Below are positions 37,893-49,921 of a stretch of 64,000 bases of DNA, in pieces. Under the pieces are notes generated by a model, which was given only the letters and a program-made list of their open reading frames with translations, made no database searches and was not told the origin of the DNA. Source of the stretch: Metaphire vulgaris (lineage: Eukaryota; Annelida; Clitellata; Crassiclitellata; Megascolecidae); assembly GCA_018105865.1 (NCBI GenBank), contig CM030835.1:3949316-4013315 (forward strand), in the 5' to 3' direction. Position numbers and translations under genes: made by a program. Position 1 is the stretch's first letter. Each line of letters begins with the position of its first letter.

Positions 37893-40800
37893 TCAGTGGC
37901 GTCTGTCCGTTCTCAGGTATTCGTACATCGGTTGGTCGTAAGAGGCGCTGCAGTCGTTTAGCATCGCATCGGAGTCCACGGTAGAATGGACGTCTTGATG
38001 CAGAGCGATGGACGAATGGACGGGAAACCCGTGACTGGTCGAGACGCAGTCTTCGTCGTCTTCCTCTTCTCCTTCTCCTCCCTCCCCCTCCGCCGCCTTC
38101 CTCCGGATTCTTCGGTCTTTTGCTCGACGGTTCTGGAACCATATCTTGACCTGTCTCTCCGACAAGCCCACCTCCTTGGCGACGTCCGTCTTGCGCTGTG
38201 CGTTGATGAACGTGCCTTTCTCGTACTCCTTCTCCAGTTCAAGTTTCTGCTGTTCCGTGTACACGGTACGGTATTTCTCCCTGGTTCGCGTTTTTCCTGC
38301 AACAAAAGCGCGACCATGTAAGCTCGAAAACCGCTTTTGGCAACCCAACCCCGCCCCCAACCAATTAGGCCAAATGCAGTTAGAAGCGATTTAAACGAGA
38401 GGGATTTTTGCTCTTCGATGTGTTCCAATCGCAGTTTTCAGAGCGAGAGGCAGAAAGGTCTGTACATCGGTAAGCATTGAGATGACTCGAATTAGGCTCT
38501 ATAGAAGCGATGCCTTGTCTTCTAAAAAGCTTTTAAATGCAGGTCTGATCTCAGCGTGCAGCAGAAACCACGAGACGCAAACGAATCAAGACACATACTC
38601 AATACAACGTCCAGACTTAGAAATGGCCACCCCCTCCCCCACATGATGCCATGGGCGCTTCGGTCGCACCGCCTACCCCCAATCTCGAAGGTGATGTAGT
38701 GATGGCTGGATGAGGCATCGAAAAACATAGACACAAGAGCGATGCGAACCTCGTGTGCAGAACGCAATGGACAATGAATGCTTCCAATGGTTTGACTCGA
38801 TCGGCAATTTCCGCACTAAATGACCATTCGTTGATATGATAAACGGGTATGGAAGTCTTCGCCCTCTACACTCGGGAGGGAGAGGGAGGGGCCGGGGGAG
38901 GAGGGGGTGTGGGCAAACGCCCCCTAATGTATTTCGCGTTGACGATCGCGGGCGCATTCTTTGTCGTTTAATTGAAAAGCATCGCCGGTAACAATGGGAC
39001 GAAGCGTGTCCGCTAAGTCCGGCGGGGATCCCACCCCCCGACCGAAGAAGATCAAAGTCCCGGCGCCGGACAGTCAACAGGCCGTGACGGGAGCGACTAC
39101 GAGCGCCCCCCCCACCCGCCCCACGAAGGGGGAGGCGCCGCGTTGTCAGGCCCACTCACTCTTCCCAATCACTCGCTGGGAAAATTGTTGCTCACCGATC
39201 GAAATCAATTTTTGCCCGTCGAGCACATATACTCGGTTACTCAAGTCTATGTCGATATCTTTTCAAGGTACCGTCGATTATAAACGTTACTCCGCTGTTC
39301 AATCAAGTCGAACTATCCACAGTATAAATTAACCAATGAGCCGACAAAAATATTGCCAGGTCCTCTGAATTCGTAACAAACATTGCTTAGTCGTAAAACT
39401 GTGTGACAGCCATTAGAATTAGAGCTCGAATGAACTGAGCAGTAAACAAATTTCTCACATTTAAGCATGTTAACTGCGTAGATTGTATATCAGAATGCAA
39501 TAACAGTTTTCGATTGGCAAGTTTGCTAGTTTTTAAAAAATTATGAATAGAAAATGAATGAGTTGAACGAATGACGGACGTAAGGAAGGCTCAATTGGTT
39601 TGCTTTGTCATCTAAACAGGTAATTAAGCATTATATCTGAATGAAATAACTCATAATATCAGTGGCGATTCCAGGATTTCTTGGTGGGGATGAAATGAAT
39701 TCATAGGAATTTGGTGGGGGGATGAAAAGAGAAGGAAAAGATAAATAAACTTTGCCGAAAAAGGCTGACAAAAGAGAATTTTTCCCAAAGTGTTCTGCAT
39801 TTTTACCGAAAAAATAGGTTGACAAGTCAAAAAGGTCATCCACAGTTTTTCCTCGTAGTTTTACTAGACTTTTACCCAAAAATAGGTTTGACAAGCAAAA
39901 AAGAAGTCTGGCTGGGGATGCATCCACACTCATCCCCACGTGGAACCGCCACTCACTGCATAATAGAATATTAATAAGATCTTAATAAAAATATTTGCCC
40001 ATTATGCGCAAAAGTGTTCGTCTAAAAGTTCTGCGGATGAAATTTGAACGTTCTGCGGTCAGCTAAAAGCGATGAATTCATTCATTATCGTCGATCGATG
40101 AATTGTTGAATTTTGAAGACAGAATTCACGTGAATACTTTGAACGGAACGTTTAGGTCTATACCATTAGAGAGAGAGAGAGCGAGGTGTGAGATATGCCC
40201 CGAGTCGATCGAGCGCTGCCCTTGGCCTGTGATTAGACGTTTGAAGGCGTCCACTCAGCCCCGTCGAACCCTTTGGGAACAGCGATTTGGCTAAGATACC
40301 CTTAACAGATATTTACGATCAAAGATCAAAGTATACGCTCACCCTACACACCCACCCACCCCTGAAGGACAGTAACGGTTCTATGCATTTTCTAGCTCCT
40401 TTACTAGCTCTCTTCCGCTCATTTCGTCGCACACCTTTATGACATTAACTGAGTTTTCCTGGAATTTGCCCTCATCATTCCAGTTCCAGGAATTCAACTC
40501 GCATATTTGATCGTGCATTTAAATGGCTTCTGAAGGAGTAGAAAAACCTTTTAAGTCAGAATTCTGTCGAAGACGAGAAAGGTGTCCTACCATTGTGTGT
40601 GCTTTAGCCCTGTAACCTGTTTATGTAACACCTCAAGATTACGGCAAATGTTACCATTTCATCCGATTTTATCATTCAATTCAAGATTTCAGTGTTTGTA
40701 AATTTATATATTAGGAGAAAATGCATTAGCCTACTACACGAGATGAAAGCCCGAAGATATGGCGAATCTTTCTAAAACATTTCCTTACGCAAAATTCACA

Positions 40801-42417
40801 AATTTTGATTAAACAATTTTATAGACATCAGACAAAATTCCTCATACTCCAGAATTTAATTAATTGTATTGAATTCATCCCAAAACCCGCTTAGATAAAG
40901 TGAGGTTAATTTTCGATATTTATATGGCGCCCAATACTTTACAACTCATCGGAATTAATTAATTAACTAATTAATCACCGGTAACTAATTACGAAGGTCT
41001 TTACAATTTTATGCAAACTTGGAAACCAAAAGTCACGTGATATTAAATATGATCAAAACTCCAAAACCACAGATTTCATCTCAACGCTAAAGTATATATA
41101 GGGCTGGTTAATTTTCTCTCAATCTATCTAATGACCTCCTTTAAAATGCTGCAATAAGCGGATTTTGCTCAAAAATTTGATCCAAGTTCTGTATTTGTCT
41201 TTAAGACATTTTGTACAAGTGGAAAACAACGAAAATGCAACGATCTTTTTGGACCACCCCTTTGTCTTCTGTTCTCTGAACTCAGATGCGATTTTAAACA
41301 GTTTGCTATGCAATCAATTAATGTTCTAACCGATTGACGAGGAAGCGTTCTGGTATTCTGACGTCACTGCCTTCGATCGTTGACTAGATGACGTCAGCGA
41401 TGACGTTGGCACCGCCGATGACTCTCCGCTTCTTCTGGCGATTATCTTAGCTGCTGCTGCAGATGACGATGATAACGACGACGACGGCGACGATGATGAT
41501 ATGGCAACGACAAGAGCGCCGTCGTCGCTGTAAGTTTTGCGCGTCTGTCGATAGAGGGACCGCGAAGTGGAATCGCCGTCTCCGCCAATGTCAAGGACGC
41601 CAGTCGCGGTCGGCACCTGGAAAATTCCACCGGAATGAATTAAACTCGTCCGGTTGACGTCGGCCGCCGCCGGCGTTGGTAGCGATGTCGACTGGGCGTT
41701 CCAATCGACGGCCATATAGTCGACGTATTCGCCCTGAGATGGGAAGAACATCGGAGACGTTCCAGAATTCTCCTCCGTCGTCGAATTATTTTGTCCGTGC
41801 AGGAACCGCTGCTCGCCGTCCACCGGACAGTAGTTTGGGTAATAGAAAGGCCGTCCGGGGGTCGAATTATTCAGCGGACCGTGTGGGTCGGAGTGCCGGT
41901 GGGGGTTCTGGTAGGTGGTTCTACCGCCGTGCGACCAAGTGTTGGGTTCGAAGCCGGTCCATTGGTTTCGCCGCGGCCGGCTCTGGTCCTCGTAACGGCG
42001 GTAACCGCCGGAAAAGTCCGTGAAATCCGCCGGCGCGTGTCTGGTCGTGTGCTCCTGGTGCGAGCGGGGAACGGTCTGACATGACGCGTACTGACTCAGG
42101 TCCTGCCAAGACTGACGACTACTCAGGTTAACCTGTTCGACGTTCGTCAAGGGCTGCTGCTGCTGCGGCTGAGATGACGATGTCACGCAGCTGAGTGTCA
42201 CGTGATGACCTTCATCTCGTGACGGAATCATCATGACAGCCGTCGGCGGTGATGATGATGATGATGCGATGCTGCCAACCAGATGCTCGGTTGCTGAGGC
42301 TGTTTTCGCCGAACTTTGCATCAATATTTTAGACAAACTCGTTGTTCTATGACCTCCTGTTATGCGCATGCGCGCCGACCTCTGACCGATGACCCCGCCG
42401 CCCTTTTCAGATTTCAA
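37893..42417 (-). CDS. Cdx: Caudal/Cdx-like ParaHox homeobox gene, two exons
   Basis: This is a predicted DNA-binding transcription factor for posterior patterning. Exon 2 (38296-37893) starts at a good acceptor with [17 protein letters not shown], runs through a full homeodomain (LELEKEY in helix 1, [16 protein letters not shown] in helices 2-3) and ends in an acidic stretch and TGA. The KTRTxxKYRxVYT arm is diagnostic of caudal proteins, but the middle of the domain ([16 protein letters not shown]) departs strongly from the usual SRYITIRRKAELA. Exon 1 (42417-41331) is an open frame of 1087 bp ending in phase 1 at a donor of the form ATCG/gttaga, followed immediately by an in-frame TAG; exon 2 enters with two bases, so the join restores the conserved Gly. 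Exon 1 is Ser, Gln and Tyr rich, and its [17 protein letters not shown] resembles the short N-terminal motif of caudal proteins. The predicted protein is about 496 residues. The link between the exons is inferred from phase and order. No Gsx or Xlox neighbour is visible. Confidence 0.8.
38994..39332 (+). other. GC-rich ORF inside the Cdx-like intron, antisense
   Basis: An ATG frame of 112 codons starts [19 protein letters not shown]. The first 150 bases are GC- and CpG-rich, unlike the surrounding intron, so it could be an exon on either strand or a CpG-rich regulatory patch. No family is recognised. Confidence 0.15.
39660..39958. mobile_element. hAT-like MITE (CAGTGGCGATTCCAGG) in the Cdx-like intron
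   Basis: Ends cagtggcgattccagg and tggaaccgccactcactg. Flanks cataatat and cataatag match at 7 of 8 positions. Core ggctgacaa and cgaaaaaataggttgacaag match the 23297 copy in reverse complement. Confidence 0.8.
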
Positions 42418-42533
42418 CAGAAAAAAAACATTAATCCAAAATTCCGAATCGTCTTCTTTCGATGATCCCGTCTTTCTTTCTCAAGAACGATTCGAACACG
42501 CGTTTAACTAAAACACTGACTGGATCACTGCAA

Positions 42534-42597
<64 letters not shown>

Positions 42598-43105
42598 ACG
42601 GCGCATCTTATATCTTATTAAGTGTTTGCTAAAACCAAATCATGACCTTCGACCCGCCTGTGTCACGTCGTCCACCTCTTTGCAATCCTTCGTAATTTTT
42701 CTCGCAGTAATAAACCGTAAAGTGAATGAATGGGAGGGGGAGGACTCCAGATGAAGCTCTTTGCTTCGATCAATCAAGATAAAGCTCTTCTTTTTACCGA
42801 GCTCTTGGGTCGCTTGGCTCCTCCCACGGGCCGGGCCTTCTATTGTGCCCGTCTTAACATTCGACGGGCTCTGTGGGCCATAAATGTCGACCGTTAGAAA
42901 CGCACAAAAGGTGCAACTGGGAGAGAGGGTCGACGGCCCCCACACCGGGCAGCTTCAAACGAGGCGATTGTCTGTACGAGAAGATGTCGCCTAGACACCT
43001 TTGAATACCCCCTCTTTCGTCTTACACATACCTTGTAGGTCCTTAACCGATCTGAACACGGAACGTGGGACAATCCAAGTTAAACCCCAGCCTTTTGCCT
43101 TCTGA

Positions 43106-43321
43106 TCAGTGATCGCCCTCAGCTCCATCAATCGGAAGCGAACCTGATATTTTCTTTTTAATCAAAACGCAACCGGCGACCAGTGTTACGCCGCCACGCT
43201 GGTTCTCCGCTTCCTTTTTCCTCTCTTCGACATCGAGTTTCAAAGCTGCCCCTCTGCGCTCAGCTAACTCAGGCTCTTTCGATCGTTTGAAAACGGATTC
43301 AAGATTATCAAGAAAGTTCAA
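43106..43321 (-). CDS. Unrecognised small ORF, charged
   Basis: A 71-codon ATG-to-stop frame on the minus strand starts MNFLDNLESVFKRSKEPEL and is rich in Glu, Lys and Arg with a helical look. It lies upstream of the Cdx-like gene in the same orientation. There is no recognisable domain and no clear splice signal. It could be a small gene, an exon or chance. Confidence 0.17.
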   Translation of the reverse strand: MNFLDNLESVFKRSKEPELAERRGAALKLDVEERKKEAENQRGGVTLVAGCVLIKKKISGSLPIDGAEGDH

Positions 43322-43912
43322 CTGCTCCTTCAGCGTTCTGAGACTGTGTTACGAGTTTGGGCAAGGGTGGGCAATAAAATTAGAACATGCCCAGAAATAT
43401 TTATGGTAGGAAGGTGAACAAGAAATACAATCAAGACCAAAGACCACAATTTTCAGACGATGGCGCGCTTTGCCATTCGACAATACAGAATTTCAACATT
43501 TAAAACAATTAAATCTTGGAAAATATTCCAGTAAGATCATTAGAAAATCTAATGCATTCGTGTTCCAACTGAATTACTGGATGCAGTAAGTAGGTAGATA
43601 CACCGTTTCACTTACCTTGCATTGTACGTCAAGAAATTTGGATGTATACTGTAAACTGCAAATTGCTGAAAATTGATTGAGAATTTCAAAAACCCTTTGA
43701 AGAAATTTCACTAGATATAATTTATCATTATTTAACGTTATAATTATAGCTCCGATGTTTTTTGTATATTACTTGGACATTTCTCCGAGAAAACTACTGT
43801 AAAAGAAAAAAACTTATTTTATACTGTGACTAGGGTTATGCATTTCTGACGGAACTGCTTAAATTAGATGAGATCAACATAGCAATCTACCACATTTATT
43901 TTTATCGTCATC

Positions 43913-43949
<37 letters not shown>

Positions 43950-44305
43950 CCACCATCTTCTTCTTCGTCATCGTATTTATAATTATCATTTGCATCCTCG
44001 TCTTCATCTTCGGGCCTTCGAAACTTGGGAGCTAACGAGGGTCGTAGGCCCAACCGATTTAGGTCTAATGACACAAAGCGGCAATGGACAGCATCTAAGT
44101 CACTCGAAGATTTTATTGCACCGCGCCCATAAAGCGATCGCCTACTGATAAAACTGCTATTCAGTCAACGGTAAATACAAATTGTGTTATGCAATAAGTT
44201 TCTATTCATGGAAACCCTTTACGTCGACTTTGGATGTTAAGTTCGCCTTTCGTAATTGGCCCTTGGGGACCCGTTAATTCCTGGTTGTCATTTTAACGCA
44301 ATATA

Positions 44306-44347
<42 letters not shown>

Positions 44348-44759
44348 GATACTATGGGAAAGCAACAATATATCAGTTCTCCACAAGGCTGCCCTTGAAC
44401 GTTGTAAGGTTTTTGTACATATTTATATATTTTTATTTACTGCTGACTGTTTAATTACTCATTTGATTTTGGCGGCTGATGCTGGGGTTTGCCTCTCGGT
44501 TCTTTTTAATAATTTTCCACACGCACAGCGACATCAACAGCTGAAAGGAAGCATTCTCTTCTTCTCTCCCACTACCACTTATTCTCCATTGGAAATATGA
44601 TCGTATACAATTTTGGTGACTATTGGGCAAACAGAACAACTACTTGCTGTGCCTAAAATTAGGAACTGGCGAAGAACAATATACTGTATTCATTCCTTGA
44701 ATGACTGGAAACTGGAAGAACTGGTTCAGGGACTCATGTTTGATTAAATTTATTCTTTC

Positions 44760-45680
44760 AATATCAGCCGTTCAAGGTGAAGCCGTGTTTTCTAAGTTCT
44801 TTATGGACCTGAGATCAAACTCTTCCAGTTATATTATAACGCATTACCCGTAACCAGCCAGATTTTCAGATTCCTAATCCCGACAGTAACATGTTTAACG
44901 GTATAACATATACAGACAGCGAACTGAAATTTTGTCATTCTACGCTGAAGCACTGAAATGTAAAGCACCAAGAGAAGACTACCGTGAGTTGGTTGAACTG
45001 AGCTATCTTTTTCTTAGAGGTTCATTGGAGGTCATAGGTTTCGTGCACCGGGTGCATTGCACAGAGCCAGGTGGATGGCGAAAGTCATCTATTCCCTGAA
45101 AATGTTCTTATTCAAAGGTCAGTTAAAAAGCAGAATGGCTTATCAAACATTTGTCATTTTTTGCTCGCTTCTGGATGTCTTCAATGTGCACCATTCAACG
45201 GCTTCAAGGTGCTTGATCTTCCATCATTCTCTGCAATGCATTCTCTCTCCACTTGTGGTATCTCTCTGAACATCTTATCACACTTGCCTTATTGATGATA
45301 AAGTGAGCGACGAAACCAAGGCAGCAATGGCCAGCAACTTCTCCCGTCCATTTTAGCGCCTGGTGAAAAAAAATCTTAAAATATGTTGAACGCTGTTCGA
45401 CTTGCTTGACAAGGACGGACAGCAAAAGCTCAGTCTTTCTTTCCAAGCCAGTTGATTTGTGGACTGAAGACAGTATATTTTGAAACAAAGCGTGAAGCTT
45501 CTCAAAGTTGTCAATGACTGCGCAGAACGGGGCATTGCTCTCATTCGGTCATATAACAATACCCTTACAATAAACGAGGATCAAAAACAATATCTGGTGA
45601 AGCTGGTCAGCAGACACAGGAAATTATTTCCAATTCCTACAAAGGCAGCTCTGTCATGCTCACTTACTCAAAAATAAATC
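44760..45680 (+). pseudogene. Decayed transposase-like gene (copy 2, fragment)
   Basis: Broken frames match the C-terminal half of the relic at 57.4-59.2 kb. DYRELVELSYLFLRG corresponds to DYENFLELS there, followed by a shift into FRAPGALHRARWMAKVIYSL. The last frame (45480-45677) reads KVVNDCAERGIALIRSYN and SRHRKLFPIPTKAAL, clearly parallel to VVNDTAERGVALMQEYN and AKHRKLYPDSKKA in the other copy. Many stops and shifts lie between. It is less complete and more decayed than copy 1, so it is an old insertion. Confidence 0.6.
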
Positions 45681-46138
45681 CTTAAGACTTTGAAGCTAAG
45701 ACTCCGTTTACCTAAAGACGCTAGACTCTTTGCTAAGCTTAATTTAATATACTATTAAACTGATTCTGCATTTTTATTTTGGATTTCAATCTGTTATCGG
45801 TAAGTTGAATGGTTTGCATTACACTAATACAGTGCGGCAGACAGTAATAAACTGCTTGTTTCTGATTATCGTATACATACAACAAGAAGTTGCAATTGGT
45901 AACTCTAAATATCATCAGATCATCATAAAAGCATATCTATTCTAGCATCAAGTGGAACATATCATTTGGCCCCTAATATATATATATATATATACTCACA
46001 ATATATTCAGCTGAATTGTAATTTATATATTTTTTTATTTATTTTTACAAAATATTCGACTGAATTGTAACTTATATATATACTGTATATATACATTATA
46101 TTTATTCTTTCAATATATCTCTCAATATGGTATATTAA

Positions 46139-46183
<45 letters not shown>

Positions 46184-46708
46184 GTGTATATATATATATA
46201 ATGCTCTTGACAAAAAAGCGCCAAAGTGTCATTTTCTGATGTCTTCTGATACTCGTCCATTCTTTGTAGCGTATTCGCGCACACTGTTTTAGATGTGAAA
46301 TAATTTGAACGACCGCTGTGAATTTTAACGGTTATGGGGAAAACGGAAGTTCAAAATGTCTTAATAGCGGCAGGGCCTACGGGCGAGGGCGCCAACGCCT
46401 GCAGCACCTCGTTTTAGCCGTCGGTCAGAGGCTTCGAGCGCTCGAAGCCGACGGGGAAAGTAACACCTCTATAGTCTCGTCCCATCTTATCATTTGGACC
46501 CCTTTACGATGTTTAGGAAAGTGTTAATATAACATTGGTCTGTGTATTAACAGAGGTCAATGTTATAATTTCGTCATTTTCAAAATAATTCTAATATATC
46601 ATTTCGAGGTGTATAATCGTCATTTCAAAATCATCTTCGTAATAGCTGATTAATAGGGCAGATAAAACAGGATGGATTGAGTGAATGGGGGTAGGTTAAG
46701 AGGCGCAA

Positions 46709-47001
46709 AGGGCGGTTCCCAGATTTCTTGGTGGGGGGGGTAAATAAATTCATAGAAAGTTGGCGGGTGGGGGGTGAAAAGAGAAGGAAATTCAATAAAC
46801 TCTGCCGAAAAGGCTGACAAAAGGGATTTTCCCCCTAATTTTACTACACTTTTACCGAAAAATAGGCTGACAAGCAAACAAGGTCATCCGTAGTTTTTCC
46901 CCGTGGATTTACTAGACGTTTACCCAAAAATAGGTTTCACAAGTAAAAAAAGTCCGGTGGGGGATGCATACCCACTCATCCCCCCCATGGAACCGCCACT
47001 G
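46709..47001. mobile_element. CAGTGGCGGTTCCAC-family MITE, diverged left end
   Basis: Begins gggcggttcccagatttc and ends tggaaccgccactg. It shares ggctgacaa and ccgaaaaataggctgacaag with 39660 in the same orientation. Confidence 0.7.
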
Positions 47002-47285
47002 AAGGGAGCGCACCTGGTCATGTAGAGTGACAGTGCTCACGTGACTCTGATCTCTTGTAGATTATTCATCAGGTAATTAATCCAATGAAAAAAGCCTGAA
47101 TACATAATACATTGGCAACTGTTGCAATGCCTGCATTGGAGGCACAGCCTTGCGCGTCTTTTGCCTTTAATGGTGGCAATTCGATATAGTGGTGCCACCT
47201 ATCGAATCAGATCTTACGTCAGACGACTTCTATAGGTCAATAGCCAGATGCGATTTGCTTAGCTCGATTGACTGTAACATATATA

Positions 47286-47345
<60 letters not shown>

Positions 47346-47580
47346 ATATATACGCTTTACGATTTTGATTGTGTGTGCAATCGACTGGTGCTTCTGCGCA
47401 TCATGAAATGGCGCTATAGAAGTTTAGGGTTAGATTAGATTGGATTCTTAAAGCAAGTCTCTCACATTGTCTTAGGCTGTTTCTCGTTGGAAGACTGATT
47501 CACCGTAAACTGACTGGGGTGGGGTGGGGGAGAGGGCCGGTGGAGGCTTCCGGAAGAGGATCTTCTGTAGCATTTACGTT

Positions 47581-47666
47581 TTAACCCCTTAACCTTAACT
47601 GGGTATTTAACTGTAACTCAATGTAAAATGGACGGATATATCCAGGATCCCCAGTTAAGAGGTTAA
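47581..47666. mobile_element. TTAA-flanked mini-MITE, copy 3
   Basis: From TTAACCCCTTAACC to CAGTTAAGAGGTTAA with the same core as 28003; one terminal base is changed. It truncates an ORF on the minus strand. Confidence 0.8.
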
Positions 47667-47997
47667 ACTCAGCCAGTTCTTCTTCCGAAGCAATAATAGC
47701 GAAAAACGAACATTTGCCAGGCGCCTTGACAACTGGAATGCACTGCACTTCCAAGGAAAAGCGCCGGTATTTAAATGTCTGGAAAAATTTGCCGGAAGAG
47801 TTGCACTGAACGTTGACATTGATGTCGTCACCGGAGTCTGATCGGCTGGATTTCGAGCATACCCCCGAGACAAGACGTTCGCGAAAATTCCACTTCCTGT
47901 CTCCGTCTCCCTCTTTCTTCCGGTCATTCCGTTTCAAGAGCGTTGCCACGACGACCGGCGAACTTCCTCGCCAGTCACGTGACCCCCGGCGACGCAT
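47667..47997 (-). CDS. Unrecognised ORF, possible exon
   Basis: A 110-codon open frame on the minus strand begins MRRRGSRDWRGSS and includes DDINVNVQCNSSGKFF and SLEVQCIPVVKAPGKC before it runs into a TTAA-flanked MITE at 47666. It has no simple-sequence bias, and its composition is more protein-like than most ORFs here. I do not recognise a family. The frame continues through the MITE, so the true end may be a splice site or the ORF may be chance. Confidence 0.2.
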
Positions 47998-48511
47998 TAA
48001 GACAATGACACAGCAGTTTAACGGTGACCCCTTTTTCTCCCACGGACGGACGGACGGACAGACTCACGTCCCGAGGGAAGAGAGAGAGGGAGAGAGAGAG
48101 GGAGGGAGAGAGGGAGAGAGGGGGAGAGGGAGAGAGAGAGGCTCCCGTATCGCCTTTACGCTTCGTTAGGTCCTAGTGCGGTCCCTCGAGAGGCAGGCAT
48201 TGATTCAGTTCGGTGTCCACTGAAGATTATGCCATCATCATCATCATCGTAGTCGTCACCATCACCATCATCATCATCAACACCATCATCATCATCGTCG
48301 TTGTCCACTTCTGAAGACGGTTTCCGTTTTCTTTTCGCCTTCGAAGGAGGAGGAGGGGAAGGGGATGAGGTGGAGGCCTCTGTAGTGTTTCGGAAAAATT
48401 TATTCATTAGAAGTGAAATCGCAGGGCTGCTGTTGCTGCTGCTGCTGCATTTGTCGTTTCTTTTGACACGGATGATGACGATGCTTCTGGGGTCTATGGA
48501 GCCGCCTCTTG

Positions 48512-48575
48512 ATGCTCTTCTGCTGCTGCTGCTGCTGCAGCTCAGGTGTTCTTGGCGATGCCGATCAACGCTCAG
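48512..48575 (+). CDS. Candidate signal-peptide exon for the SUEL-lectin gene
   Basis: An ATG at 48512 opens a short frame with a Cys-rich hydrophobic leader built on a CTG/TGC triplet repeat, followed by SSGVLGDADQRS. It ends in phase 1 at a good donor (CTCAG/gtaac, 48576). The first recognised SUEL exon at 49922 needs phase 1 entry, so the two fit. The other frames over the triplet repeat read poly-Leu or poly-Ala, and the poly-Leu frame (which looks more like a signal peptide) ends in the wrong phase. This is inference from phase alone. Confidence 0.22.
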
Positions 48576-49150
48576 GTAACTCCATTTGGCTTTATACTCG
48601 ATAGCTGGATTTGGAGGCCAAAGAATCGATAGAAAATTCAATCAAGAAAAGTTTTTTCTTTCCAAAGTTCACTATATTTGATGCATCGCTACTTGGTCTG
48701 CAGCTTATGGGCCTACAGACAAATAAGACAACGATAATGACTGCCCGTCCAATCACGACCATCTTTGGACCATGGACGTTGGGCGAAATATCACATATTC
48801 CGATTTCAAACTAGATTGGCCGATATCAATTTTCCAGTTTCTTGGATTTAGCGTGCAGGAGTTAGCATTGAGGTTTAGTCATAGACTTTAATTAATTATC
48901 ACTAGATGGAGCCTATGGTATCTGAAAGTTAAGTCAGTTACCCACCATATTACATTGTGTGTGTGTCACAATACTAAGCGTAAAATAGTGAACACTTGCT
49001 TCAACTGTCGGCTGTCTTGACCATAGATAGACGGCAGTGATAATTAAAATCTATGGTTTTAGCGACGTTTTGTCATTTTGCAGTTTTCAAAAAAGGCTTA
49101 CGATTATAGAATTGAATCGCAGATTTACTCTGTATGTGTGTGCGTGCGCA

Positions 49151-49193
<43 letters not shown>

Positions 49194-49921
49194 GTAGGTT
49201 TAGATAAATAACTTAGGGAGGCCCTACATCTTATTTCATTATTTCTTCTCTTAATCTTTCTACGGATGAGTAAATATTGATCGTTTCCTCTATCCGTCCA
49301 TCCGTCACTTTGCGAATATCGCTGCGTCTGTTTCTGTCTCTGCGTGCGTTAGTCTGCTGAGTTTCGTCTCTCGAGACAGGATGGGCGTCCGATAGGCTTT
49401 CGTCTAAGTCCGGTAGTCTGTCGCCGAAACGCAGGTTGCTTAGTGGGACGCGAGGGAATCGCAAATCGTCGCAAAAAATAATGTCTTCTGTCACTGCCCA
49501 CCTTCTCCCGGGTGTTTTGCCCGAGGCACGAACCGTCGCCCCCTAATTTCATTCGACCCTCATTCACATCTATCAGGCGAAAGACCCTGCTGTTGTTATA
49601 TTAGACCCTATTCTCTGTCCTGTTGTTAACTGAATTTAGAACACTTCGATGGCAAACGACCAAAAGAAATTTTTGTTATAAAACGAAAGGTGGAGATCAG
49701 AAAATCTCAAATTAGAAAAAACGTTAAAGCACTTAATCGAGTCAATTTCACTTATTTTATTCGCTTCTCTTCAAAATGGTCTGTATTATATCTTGTAACC
49801 CTCATTGTAACCCGGACACATTCACGTATATTGAATGTCTTGAATATTAAACCAGTTTAAAGGCTTTTCTCGTAGCCGCACGCCTTTGTTTTATCATTTC
49901 GATGTTTTTTTCTCTCTCAAG

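Larger units (their letters stand above)
42418..49921. other. Region between the Cdx-like and SUEL-lectin genes (head-to-head)
   Basis: Besides the transposase relic (44760), MITEs (46709, 47581) and weak ORFs (43106, 47667, 48512), this stretch holds microsatellites: (CT)n 42539-42596, (CAT)n 43908-43957, (TA)n 44302-44346, 46146-46201 and 47279-47341, a GA/GGGA tract 48077-48141, (CAT)n 48228-48303 and (GA)n 49150-49191. Both flanking promoters should be here, but I cannot place them. Confidence 0.55.

Noticed and set aside
48156..48641. 161-codon minus-strand ORF with Asp and Ser runs
   Set aside because: Much of it is a CAT triplet repeat and a CTG triplet repeat read antisense, with no domain.
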